The position numbers and the translations under genes were made by a program. Below the pieces are notes generated by a model that searched no databases, had not been told where the DNA came from, and saw only the letters and a program-made list of their open reading frames with translations. Positions 50,180 to 57,573 of a stretch of 64,000 bases of DNA are shown in pieces. Source of the DNA: Archangium violaceum (GTDB lineage: Bacteria; Myxococcota; Myxococcia; Myxococcales; Myxococcaceae); NCBI RefSeq assembly GCF_016859125.1, contig NZ_CP069338.1, positions 9,179,501-9,243,500 of the forward strand. Reading direction: 5' to 3'. Every line of letters starts with the position of its first letter. Positions within the stretch are counted from its first letter, which is position 1.

Positions 50180-51135
50180 ACAGCAAGGCCTCGCGTCCGC
50201 CGGTCCGCAGTCCTCAGCCGACTCCTGCCCGTGCCCCCGAGACCGAGGTGCCTCAGGCCACTCTGGCGCCCATGCCCGTGCAGGCTCGATTTGAAGCAGG
50301 CGAGCCGCGTGGCCACCGTCTCGAGTCCGCCGCCACGTTCGGGGCCCGCTCCGGGGGCAGCCCGCTGCCGGATCCGGTGCAGCGCAAGATGTCAGCGGCG
50401 TTCGGGCAGAGCTTCGCCGACGTGCGGGTCCATCACGGCCCGGAGGCGGCCTCGATTGGGGCCCGGGCCTTCACCCGGGGCTCTCACCTGCACTTCGCGC
50501 CGGGGAAGTACGCTCCCGGCACGCCCGAGGGGCAGCGGCTCATCGGCCATGAGCTCACCCACGTGGTGCAGCAGCGGGCCGGGCGCGTGCGGGTTCCCCA
50601 GGAGGCGGGGCTGCCCGTCAACTCCCACCCGGCGCTCGAGTCCGAGGCGGACCGCTCGGGAGCGCTCGCCGCCCAGGGCCAGCCGGTGGCCGTCTCCGGC
50701 GTGGGTTCAGGCATCCAGCCCTCGGCGTCTCCGGCGGCGGGCGCCATCCAGTGCAACGGGGACAAGGACAAGCAGCCGGCCCTGACAGGCATGACGCGCG
50801 AGGACATGGCCAAGCAGACCCTGGCCATGGACCGGCCCTTCAACTCTCCAGCCAAGGCGCTCCACAACATCAACCGGTTCGCTTCCTTTCTGGGCATCCA
50901 CCATGCCCCGGCCGGCCCGGCCTTCCAGGTGGCCAAGGACAACTCCCAGCTGGCCCAGCAGACCGGTTTCCAGGCGCATCACGAGTTCCAGAAGAAGGAA
51001 TACGCGATGCACCAGCAGAACAGGGCCAGCTACAACCCGTTCGGCCAGTGGATGGCGGACATCCCCCCCCTCCCACGCGCGGCGATGTCCTACGGTTTCT
51101 CGCTCTTCCCCTCGAAGAAGAAGTCCGAGGAGTGA
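50176..51135 (+). CDS. DUF4157 eCIS cargo protein
   Basis: A 319-aa protein. A disordered Pro-rich N terminus (MYSKASRPPVRSPQPTPARAPE) is followed by DUF4157 at about 75-150 (LPDPVQRKMSAAFGQSFADVRVHHGPEAASIGARAFTRGSHLHFAPG, LIGHELTHVVQQRAG) with intact HELTH. The C-terminal 110 residues (MTREDMAKQTLAMDRPFNSPAKALHNINRFASFLGIHHAPA) are helical and unlike known toxins to me. It lies on the plus strand inside the minus-strand operon and is convergent with the tube gene 27 bases away. Loading in the eCIS lumen is known for this domain family; effector action is unknown. Confidence 0.75.
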   Translation: MYSKASRPPVRSPQPTPARAPETEVPQATLAPMPVQARFEAGEPRGHRLESAATFGARSGGSPLPDPVQRKMSAAFGQSFADVRVHHGPEAASIGARAFTRGSHLHFAPGKYAPGTPEGQRLIGHELTHVVQQRAGRVRVPQEAGLPVNSHPALESEADRSGALAAQGQPVAVSGVGSGIQPSASPAAGAIQCNGDKDKQPALTGMTREDMAKQTLAMDRPFNSPAKALHNINRFASFLGIHHAPAGPAFQVAKDNSQLAQQTGFQAHHEFQKKEYAMHQQNRASYNPFGQWMADIPPLPRAAMSYGFSLFPSKKKSEE

Positions 51136-51162
51136 CGGGGCAGGTGGCTCGGCGCGGGAGGC

Positions 51163-51828
51163 TCACCCCAGTGCGCTGGGGTCCACGCCAATGACTGGCT
51201 GACTGGCGGAGGAGAAGCCGCCGGAAGCCGCCTGCTGCTGTTTGGTGTTCTGGTAGGCGAGGAAGAGGGAGTAGGCGGGGTCCTGGGGGCTGACGTCGGA
51301 GTAGCTGAGGACCTGCATGCTGAGGGAGACGCGGGCGCGCACGGGCGCGAGCGAGGCGAGGAAGGCCTCCTCGGTGACACTGTAGCTGGTGACCTTGACG
51401 GGCACGGCACGCGCGGTGCCCCAGGTGAAGACGACGGTGGGGGCCAGGTAGGGGCCAATCTCCAGGGTGCCCGCATTCAGCATCGCCTGCTGCGTCTGCA
51501 CCTGGGTGGTGGTGGGGTAGAGGAGCGTCTCCAGCGCGGCGAGCTGCGGGCGGATGTCGGGCGAAGGGGGCTGGCCTGGCAGTGGGGAGAGCTGCAGGGT
51601 GGCGTCGAGCTCCAGCTCCACGTCAATGGACTCGGTGGGGGCGGCGGCGTACATGAGGCGCGCGCTCTGGGCCTGCCTGTCTCCGCCGACGAGCTGGGGC
51701 TCCAGGCGCCGGCGCAGGGAGGCGGGGTTGAGCTGGAAGACGATGACCTGCCGGCTGCCTCCGCTGGCGGGGAGGATGACCAGCGAGCCCATGAGGGTCT
51801 TCGAGGCGGGGTCATAGAGGGTGGTCAT
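51163..51828 (-). CDS. CIS tube-type initiator protein (Afp7 N-domain-like)
   Basis: A 221-aa protein of the contractile injection system tube N-terminal type. Seen: MGSLVILPASGGSRQVIVFQLNPASLRRRLEPQLVGGD and MYAAAPTESIDVELELDATLQL, the conserved 'F-Q-x-N-P-x-x-L' and 'E-x-x-x-V-E-L-E-L-D' blocks. A later block is PVKVTSYSVTEEAFLASLAPVRARVSLSMQVLSYSD. In Afp7 this is fused to LysM; here the LysM part is a separate gene 1.4 kb away. ATG 51828 overlaps the stop of a truncated small gene (ATGA), so it lost its normal upstream coupling. Confidence 0.8.
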   Translation of the reverse strand: MTTLYDPASKTLMGSLVILPASGGSRQVIVFQLNPASLRRRLEPQLVGGDRQAQSARLMYAAAPTESIDVELELDATLQLSPLPGQPPSPDIRPQLAALETLLYPTTTQVQTQQAMLNAGTLEIGPYLAPTVVFTWGTARAVPVKVTSYSVTEEAFLASLAPVRARVSLSMQVLSYSDVSPQDPAYSLFLAYQNTKQQQAASGGFSSASQPVIGVDPSALG

Positions 51829-51899
51829 GGCCTGTGTCCGGTGAGGTGCGCGAGGAGCTGGGCGGCAGCGTGCGCCGTGGCCCCCTCCGTGTCCAGCCC
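51825..51899 (-). pseudogene. 3' remnant of a second copy of the small eCIS gene
   Basis: The minus strand reads GLDTEGATAHAAAQLLAHLTGHRP-stop, nearly identical to the C terminus of the 90-aa gene at 57301 (GLDTERAAAHAAAQFLAHLTGESP). The DNA matches over about 75 bases. Upstream of 51900 the similarity ends at AT-rich DNA. So a paralogue preceding the tube gene has been cut by the 51.9-57.25 kb segment. Confidence 0.7.
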
Positions 51900-51940
51900 G
51901 AATCTCAATAATACCCTTTCCTTTCCCATTCTTCAAAAGG

Positions 51941-51976
51941 CAGGTCTTTCATCGTCATCAGGTCTTTCATCGTCAT
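51941..51976. repeat. Tandem 18-bp repeat at segment edge
   Basis: Two identical head-to-tail copies of CAGGTCTTTCATCGTCAT in an AT-rich tract right at the break in the small gene remnant. Confidence 0.6.
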
Positions 51977-51985
51977 ATTGTTGTC

Positions 51986-52215
51986 TTAAGCGTGTTGCCG
52001 GTGCGAGGCTGGCATGTGCTCGGCCTGCGTGGTGAAACGCCCTCGCTGCTCGCTACGCATGTGGCTGGCGACGCGCCGGCCCGCGAGGAAGGCTTCGGCG
52101 CACGCTTCCGTGTGGCGCAGCTCCACCGCCTTGCCCACCAGTTGGTAGGGCACGCTGTACCAGTGGCCCTCCAGCTCCACGTGGTAGTCGATGTTGACGC
52201 GCGCCTTCCTTGCTC
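51986..52215 (-). pseudogene. IS21-family transposase (IstA) C-terminal fragment
   Basis: The minus strand codes ARVNIDYHVELEGHWYSVPYQLVG, AVELRHTEACAEAFLAGRRVASHMRS and GRFTTQAEHMPASHR. These are the C-terminal landmarks of IstA. The catalytic domain is missing and no IstB follows. Confidence 0.75.
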
Positions 52216-52285
52216 CGGAACGGGTGCTCACCTTGGCCCGGAATCGGTGCTCGAGATCGCCCGGTGCACGCAGCGGGACGGGACC

Positions 52286-52500
52286 ATGACTCATACGCGG
52301 AGCAACTCCTGCGGCATGCGGTGCTGTATAGGAAGACGAGCTTCGGGACGCAGTCACCGGAGGGGAGCCGTTTCGTGGAGCGGATACTGACGGCGGTGAC
52401 GACGCTCGACCTATAGGGGCGCAACATCCTGGAGTTCCTCACCCAATGTATCCAAGCGCATCGCCGCGGGCTTCCTGCCCCTTCTCTTCTCCCCACTATG
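52286..52500 (+). pseudogene. IS66-family transposase C-terminal fragment
   Basis: The plus strand codes VLYRKTSFGTQSPEGSRFVERILTAVTTL, a stop (TAG 52414), then GRNILEFLTQCIQAHRRG and PAPSLLPT in the same frame. These are the C-terminal landmarks of IS66 TnpC. Truncated and interrupted. Confidence 0.75.
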
Positions 52501-52589
52501 AGCCTGACCCCGGCGCGAGCGCCACCCCAGGGCGCTTGGTGTTGAGGCTTACGCCGCCACAGCCAAGAGACTTGGTGCCCCTGCCGCGC

Positions 52590-52770
52590 CCCTCATGGGA
52601 GGGAGGCCTGGACAGGCATGCCCAAGGAGGCTGCCTGGCCTCTCCATCGGCCCGGCGCACAGCTCGGTCGGCACCCGTCAGCGGCCCTCCTCGGCCCCTC
52701 TGCACCAGCCCTCCCCCTCAACTGGCTGTCCCGCTCGTGTACGTCGATGCCGATGCACTCCATTTCCCAC
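52590..52770 (-). pseudogene. IS110-family transposase N-terminal fragment
   Basis: The minus strand from 52766 reads MECIGIDVHERDSQL, the start signature of IS110 DEDD transposases (first catalytic Asp in GIDVH). Sense is lost soon after and a stop follows at about 52593. Only the first block is certain. Confidence 0.45.
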
Positions 52771-52916
52771 TCCCCCACTTCGGCGGTCACATCCGCGCCG
52801 CCGCAATGTAGGGCTCGGTGGGCCTCCACGCCCGTGGCTGCCTGGCCGCTTCATCTCCTCTATGCGAGGAGGATGGCGTATCCTCTGGCCATTGGACGTA
52901 CCGCCCGGGGTGCCGC

Positions 52917-55019
52917 ATGAGCAAGCACGTAGCGCCTCAGCAGAAGGTCGTCGCCACCGCCGCTCGGACGGGGAGGGTGGATGTCGCCCGGATGCAAGAG
53001 CCGGCGCCCACGCCGGGCGACTTCGCCCACCTGGACCGGTCGGCCGAACTCGGCCACCGCTTCGCGGACATCCCGGTGTCCCGGCCGCGCGGTCAGGCCT
53101 CGCAGGGAGGAGCCGAGCCAGATGGCGCCTCCGTCCACGAGGCCGCGAAGCGCGGCACCCGCGGGCCGGGCGGGCCGCTGCCCGACCTCGAGCGCAGCCA
53201 AAGAGCATTCGGGCGGCACGACGTGTCGGGAATCGCGGCGCACACCGACCGCTCCGCGGTGGCCGGGGTGCAGGCGATGGGCGCGGCGGCGTTCACCCAG
53301 GGCGAGCACATCGCGTTCGCCGGGACGCCGGACCTGCCCACTGCCGCGCATGAGGCGGCGCACGTGGTGCAGCAGCGGGCCGGGGTGCAGCCTGCGGGAG
53401 CCATGGGGCAGGTGGGGGACCAGTACGAGCCGCGTGCCGACGCGGTAGCCGACAAAGTGGCTTCGGGACAGTCGGCAGAAGGAGGGCTCCAGCGGTCTGC
53501 GGGTGGGCAGGGGGAGGGGCCGACCGTGGGGAGCGCAGGCCACGTCGTGCAGCTCAAGCGCGAAACCCAAGAGTCCACAGAAGGCTTCCGCAATGTAAAG
53601 GTACCGGTTGAGTTGCTCGCTTTCGATTTGGGTGAAGCAAGAGAATGGCCAAACCGTGCCAAAAAGATCTACGATTATATTGAAGACGCCCGCAGCAGAC
53701 TGGATGACGATGGTGTGTCATTGCTGGAGGAATTCGAGAGAGAGGTTGACGAGGTAGTAGATAACCTTGTGAATCTCTCAGGACAGTTTGCCGCGAAGTG
53801 CAAGGCGCTGGCAGCTAATGCGCTGGCACCTGGCAATAAGCCGGCATCTGGAGCGGCAGATTCAAATGCTGACACGAACGAGAGTCCCCTCAAGAGCTTA
53901 AGGGCTGAGGGGAACAATTCTGCGGCTGAGGGGAACAATTCTGCATCGCGACGGCCTAGTCCCCGCATTGCGGCACAAGACTCGCGTACCCCCGAGGGTG
54001 AGTTGAAGCAGATTAGCAAAGAGATCATTGAACGCTGGAAAAACCTCCTCAGAAAAGACAGTCAGGCGAGAGAAGTATTCCCTATCAACGAGGGGAGCTT
54101 CAGCGCCAAGGGTCGGGCGCACGATGTGTTTGGGGTCAGCCCGAAAGAGGGGTCAAACCTTGTTCAGGTGGACACCTGGTTCAATGGCATTGCGCTCAAT
54201 GGCGAGAACTTGTCGCCTGTCTATAAACCCAAGGACCATGTGAGTTTGAGTGAGAAGGCCTCCGGTACGGTGCTGATGGGAAAGAAACCAGCGGAGAACA
54301 TCTCCGCCCCAGAGGACCCAAAGGACCCAAAGGTAGAGCTTGAAAGGCTTGAAAAGCTTAAACAGGTTGAGGAATCCATTAAAATAAACCTGAATCTACC
54401 TCAAGAGGTGCGCTTCCAAGCGGCGCCTGTATACAAAGAAAGAGGTTCCGGGCAGGTTGCTGCCATGGGGGGGACGAATGCTTCCGGGTACGCCATGTTG
54501 GCGGGTGTTCCCGATTGGACAACGCAGAGGTGGGAATGGCTCCATGTCCGTGCGGCTTCCCTAGGGGGGATAACGGATGGCAGCAACCTTGTGGTCGGCA
54601 CCCGGGATGTCAATACCCAGATGATGCCAGTCGAGGCCAACATCCGGTTGCTTTCGAACATCGTAAAAGAAAATAGAAATCTGTACAGCAGCCTGACGGT
54701 GAATTTTTCGGTCGATGGGCAGGATGCCAATGCCAAACATAAAGTGAACGAGATAAAAATCGAGTGGTGTTTGAATCCGGTGCAGGGCGATCCCACACCG
54801 GTGCAGGGCGATCCCACAAAAGAGTGCAAAGGGGAGGCACGGTTCGCTCCTCTAACGACCAATGCCAATATCTCCAAGATGGAGATCGGGATCCTCGAGG
54901 AGAAGTTGAAGGAGCATCGTGAACAGGTTAAGCAGGTTGAGCAGGTGCAAAAAAATGCAGGATCGCAAGGGGACGGGGCTCCAACAATTCGCACGCAGAC
55001 CAAGAAACGATCGCGGTAG
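52917..55019 (+). CDS. DUF4157 cargo with AT-rich nuclease-like toxin domain
   Basis: A 700-aa protein. The N-terminal third is high-GC and has DUF4157 at about 90-165 (RSQRAFGRHDVSGIAAHTDRSAVAG, AFTQGEHIAFAG, AAHEAAHVVQQRAG). From about 53.57 kb the G+C drops sharply and codon use changes: an acidic helical linker (about 220-350), then a C-terminal domain with WTTQRWEWLHVRAASLGGITDGSNLVVGTRDVNTQMMPVE (about 535-575). The H...GG...NL...N pattern recalls beta-beta-alpha metal nucleases; this is inference. Two 21-bp tandem duplications lie inside. Start ATG 52917 begins MSKHVAPQQKVV. A hairpin follows its stop. Confidence 0.75.
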   Translation: MSKHVAPQQKVVATAARTGRVDVARMQEPAPTPGDFAHLDRSAELGHRFADIPVSRPRGQASQGGAEPDGASVHEAAKRGTRGPGGPLPDLERSQRAFGRHDVSGIAAHTDRSAVAGVQAMGAAAFTQGEHIAFAGTPDLPTAAHEAAHVVQQRAGVQPAGAMGQVGDQYEPRADAVADKVASGQSAEGGLQRSAGGQGEGPTVGSAGHVVQLKRETQESTEGFRNVKVPVELLAFDLGEAREWPNRAKKIYDYIEDARSRLDDDGVSLLEEFEREVDEVVDNLVNLSGQFAAKCKALAANALAPGNKPASGAADSNADTNESPLKSLRAEGNNSAAEGNNSASRRPSPRIAAQDSRTPEGELKQISKEIIERWKNLLRKDSQAREVFPINEGSFSAKGRAHDVFGVSPKEGSNLVQVDTWFNGIALNGENLSPVYKPKDHVSLSEKASGTVLMGKKPAENISAPEDPKDPKVELERLEKLKQVEESIKINLNLPQEVRFQAAPVYKERGSGQVAAMGGTNASGYAMLAGVPDWTTQRWEWLHVRAASLGGITDGSNLVVGTRDVNTQMMPVEANIRLLSNIVKENRNLYSSLTVNFSVDGQDANAKHKVNEIKIEWCLNPVQGDPTPVQGDPTKECKGEARFAPLTTNANISKMEIGILEEKLKEHREQVKQVEQVQKNAGSQGDGAPTIRTQTKKRSR
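53905..53946 (+). repeat. In-frame 21-bp tandem duplication (AEGNNSA x2)
   Basis: Two copies of gctgaggggaacaattctgc(g), period 21, in the linker of the DUF4157 cargo gene. Confidence 0.85.
54777..54818 (+). repeat. In-frame 21-bp tandem duplication (PVQGDPT x2)
   Basis: Two identical copies of ccggtgcagggcgatcccac(a), period 21, near the 3' end of the same cargo gene. Confidence 0.9.
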
Positions 55020-55053
55020 GGACGGCCCTTCGTCTCAAGACTCGGGCCGCCCC
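55019..55053 (+). terminator. Hairpin after DUF4157 cargo gene
   Basis: Arms GGGACGGCCC and GGGCCGCCCC pair with one mismatch, starting at the last base of the stop codon. There is no T run, so it may be an attenuator or 3' stabiliser. Confidence 0.4.
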
Positions 55054-55109
55054 CCGCACGGATCCCAGCGGGCGCAGCTAGCGCACTGGGCTCTTGCCGC
55101 AGATGCTGA

Positions 55110-55495
55110 CGCCACGGCGTACTGCTCCTTGGCGTAGGAGGAAGATCGCACTGGGCACGCTTTGTCCGGCTCTGTGTCCGGGACGTGTTTTGCTCTCCCT
55201 CCTTCTCCTTGGCCAGGCTCCTTCCCTCCACCACCTCCGCAGCCATGCCACTGGCTTTGTTCGGCGGCTTCGTCGGTACTACGAGCCTGTCTGACTTCCT
55301 CTGCCCGTTCATCATCGGCGTACGGCCACTGGCCTTCCCGATACGTCCCGCCCTGCCTTCCGGCGGGCGGACAGAGGATCTCCCGGTTCTCGCGCATGGA
55401 GTGTCCGTGCATGCGAGGGGTCTGCGACCGCGCAGGACTGCCCACGGGCTCGCCTTGTCGCCCAAGAGCATGTGGCCTTCCGCTTCGGTTAACAC
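55110..55495 (-). pseudogene. Group II intron remnant (RT leader)
   Basis: The minus strand codes MNGQRKSDRLVVPTKPPNKA, AAEVVEGRSLAKEKEGEQNTSRTQSR, the well-known N-terminal leader of group II intron reverse transcriptases. The RT domain itself is missing. The 180 bases upstream are probably intron RNA sequence. Not functional. Confidence 0.55.
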
Positions 55496-55620
55496 TACTG
55501 AGTTAGTGGTGTGAGGAACCCTACCGGAGCAGCCAGGAAGCGGCTGGCCGGCTGCTTGGTGTCAAAGGTCGACTCGTGCGTACTACTTGGGAGGTGGATA
55601 ACGATTGAGCGAGTCCGACG

Positions 55621-56030
55621 ATGGGCACCTTCATGGACGCGGGTGGGGTTCAACGGCTCGAGGCGTATTTCCGAAGGATTGGCGACATCCTGGAAGAGGA
55701 GAGCCGCCGGGCTTCCTTCGCTATTTACGCCATGGGGCTGCTCGGAGACGGGGAGCGCAAGAGCATCGAGCCCATCGCGGCCCGTGCCTGCCCTGACCCC
55801 ACGCAGGTGGATGCGATGCACCAGCGCCTGTTGCACTTCGCCGTCGACTCTCGCTGGAGCGACCGGGAGGTACGTCAGGAGGCCGCCCGGTACGCCCTTG
55901 GCGCCATGACGCAACGCGAGCCCGTGGAAGTCTGGATTGTCGACGACACGGGCTTGCTCAAGCAGGGCAAGCATTCGGTGGGCGTGCAGCGGCAATACAC
56001 CGGCTCGGCGGGAAAAATGGCTCCTCTGCA
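55621..56030 (+). pseudogene. IS701-family transposase, N-terminal fragment
   Basis: The plus strand codes YFRRIGDILEEESRRASFAIYAMGLLGDGERKSIEPIAAR, then VEVWIVDDTGLLKQGKHSVGVQRQYTGSAGKM. The DDTG block holds the first DDE aspartate of IS701/DDE_5 transposases. Similarity ends after SAGKM, so only about 135 residues remain. Confidence 0.75.
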
Positions 56031-56252
56031 CAATGAGTGGGTTGAAGGACAGTCCGACCGGGCAGCGGAGCGTCAAACGCTCACGGAGAGAAGTCGGACG
56101 TGAAGGGTTCCGAGACCGTAGCGGCCGTCGGTGGCGTGAGGTTCAAGACATGGGCAGCGGCGGTCCCCGGCCTGGAGGTTCGGCCATGGACCGCATCAGC
56201 GGCTCGCCGTCCGGCAGCGGCTCGTCGGCGAGCGGGTGTCCCGTGCAGCCAG

Positions 56253-57176
56253 CTACGCGATGCCCGGCAGCGGCGGGTGGAGCACCAGCCCCCCGCAGCA
56301 CAGGAACACCATCGCATTGAGGGCCGCGGTGTTGCGGAAGCCATAGGCCCGACGCATGACGAGACGAATCTTGTTGTTGAGCCCTTCCACCACGCCGTTG
56401 CTCAGCCCCGTCTGGGTGTAGGCCACAATGCCTTGCTTGTGCTTGCGCACTGTCTTGGCCAGCCGGACGAAGGGCTTGAGCTTGGAGCGGCTGGCCCACC
56501 GGCTCCAACCGTCCAGGTGCTCCGAGGCACGTACTGGCTGGCGGTAATCCATGCCCTTGGCCAGGCTCTCCTTGCGCAGGTACGCGCGGTAGAGCCGCCG
56601 GTTGAGTCGTTGCGCCTCGCGCAGCTTCTCCCCCTGGCGCAGCGAGAGGTTCCACGGATTCTTGAGCAGCGCCCAGCGGCTCTCCTTCACGGCCGCGGCG
56701 CTCTGGGTGCCGGACACGTCCCGCACCTCCTGGCGGCGCACTTCGTCCAGGGCCTCGTTGGCGAGCTTCTGCACGTGGAAGCGGTCGAATACCTGGACAG
56801 CCTTTGGCGCGCGCTGCTTCACCACCTTGGTGACGGCCGCGCTCAGGTCCTGCGTCACGTGCGTGAGCTCCCCCGTCCTCTGGGGCCCCAGCTCGTCGAA
56901 GAAGTCGTGCAGCGTCTGTTCGCCCTTGCCCTCTCCCATCCACACCACGCGCGACTTGAGGTGGTCCACCACCACGGACAGGTACTGGTGGTGGCGGCGG
57001 TGGCTCAGCTCGTCCACGCCGATGATGTACAACTCCTCCAGCCGCTGCGCGTTCAGACGCTCGGCACCACACGCTCGACAATGGTGCCCACGGTGCGCCA
57101 GTTGATTGTTGATGGTCACCAGGAAGCGCGGATTCCTGGTCATGGGTCGCCGGGAGTTGCCTGACTTCAAGACCAC
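56253..57176 (-). pseudogene. ISL3-family transposase, truncated
   Basis: A 307-aa frame. CRACGAERLNAQRLEELYIIGVDELSHRRHHQYLSVVVDH holds the first catalytic Asp; VQVFDRFHVQKLANEALDEVRRQE and GIVAYTQTGLSNGVVEGLNNKIRLVMRRAYGFRN hold the second and third blocks. The N-terminal zinc-ribbon and HTH region is missing or scrambled (MVLKSGNSRRPM...), so it is probably inactive though the catalytic part is whole. Confidence 0.8.
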
Positions 57177-57241
57177 TCCCTGCGATGGGTTCGGCCGAGA
57201 AGTGGAGAGGCGGGGATGGCCTCTCCCGGGAGAGCTGTGCC

Positions 57242-57304
57242 TCAGAGGGGGAAGGCGCGTCGGGAAGGCGCGGGGCGTTTGGGCTGTGCGCTGTCGTAGC
57301 TCAT
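57242..57304 (-). pseudogene. Truncated start of an eCIS operon gene
   Basis: ATG 57304 overlaps the stop of the 90-aa gene (ATGA), as every operon junction does, and codes MSYDSAQPKRPAPSRRAFPL before a stop. The Pro/Arg-rich start recalls the first residues of DUF4157 cargo. It is likely the 5' stub of a gene cut by the mobile segment. Confidence 0.35.
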
Positions 57305-57573
57305 GGGCTCTCTCCGGTGAGGTGCGCGAGGAACTGGGCGGCAGCGTGCGCCGCGGCCCTCTCCGTGTCCAGTCCGGGAGGCACGGACAGGGTGAGCGAC
57401 TCCAGGCGCAAGGGGTTGCCAGGGCTCAGCAGCTTCAGGGCCGCCGGGCCGCGCTCCGCGAGCAGCCGGGTGAGGTGGGCGGTGAGAGCCTCGCGAAAGC
57501 CCTCCGGGTGGAGCACGAGCCCCTCGGGCAGCACGAGCGACTCGATGTCCAGGTGGAGCTGGGGCGTGCTCAT
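57301..57573 (-). CDS. Small conserved eCIS-linked protein
   Basis: A 90-aa protein (LHLDIESLVLPEGLVLHPEGFREALTAHLTRLLAERG, then LESLTLSVPPGLDTERAAAHAAAQFLAHL). The strand-helix-strand-helix pattern with an N-terminal 'L-x-I-x-x-L-V-L' is what I recall for small genes following the ATPase in many eCIS loci; function is unknown. ATGA overlap with the ATPase gene. A truncated copy lies at 51825. Confidence 0.65.
   Translation of the reverse strand: MSTPQLHLDIESLVLPEGLVLHPEGFREALTAHLTRLLAERGPAALKLLSPGNPLRLESLTLSVPPGLDTERAAAHAAAQFLAHLTGESP

Noticed and set aside
52471-52500. CCCCTTCTCTTCTCCCC before an ATG at 52498 as another start-associated motif
   Set aside because: It lies inside an IS66 fragment far from the prophage, the ATG opens no gene and the spacing differs.
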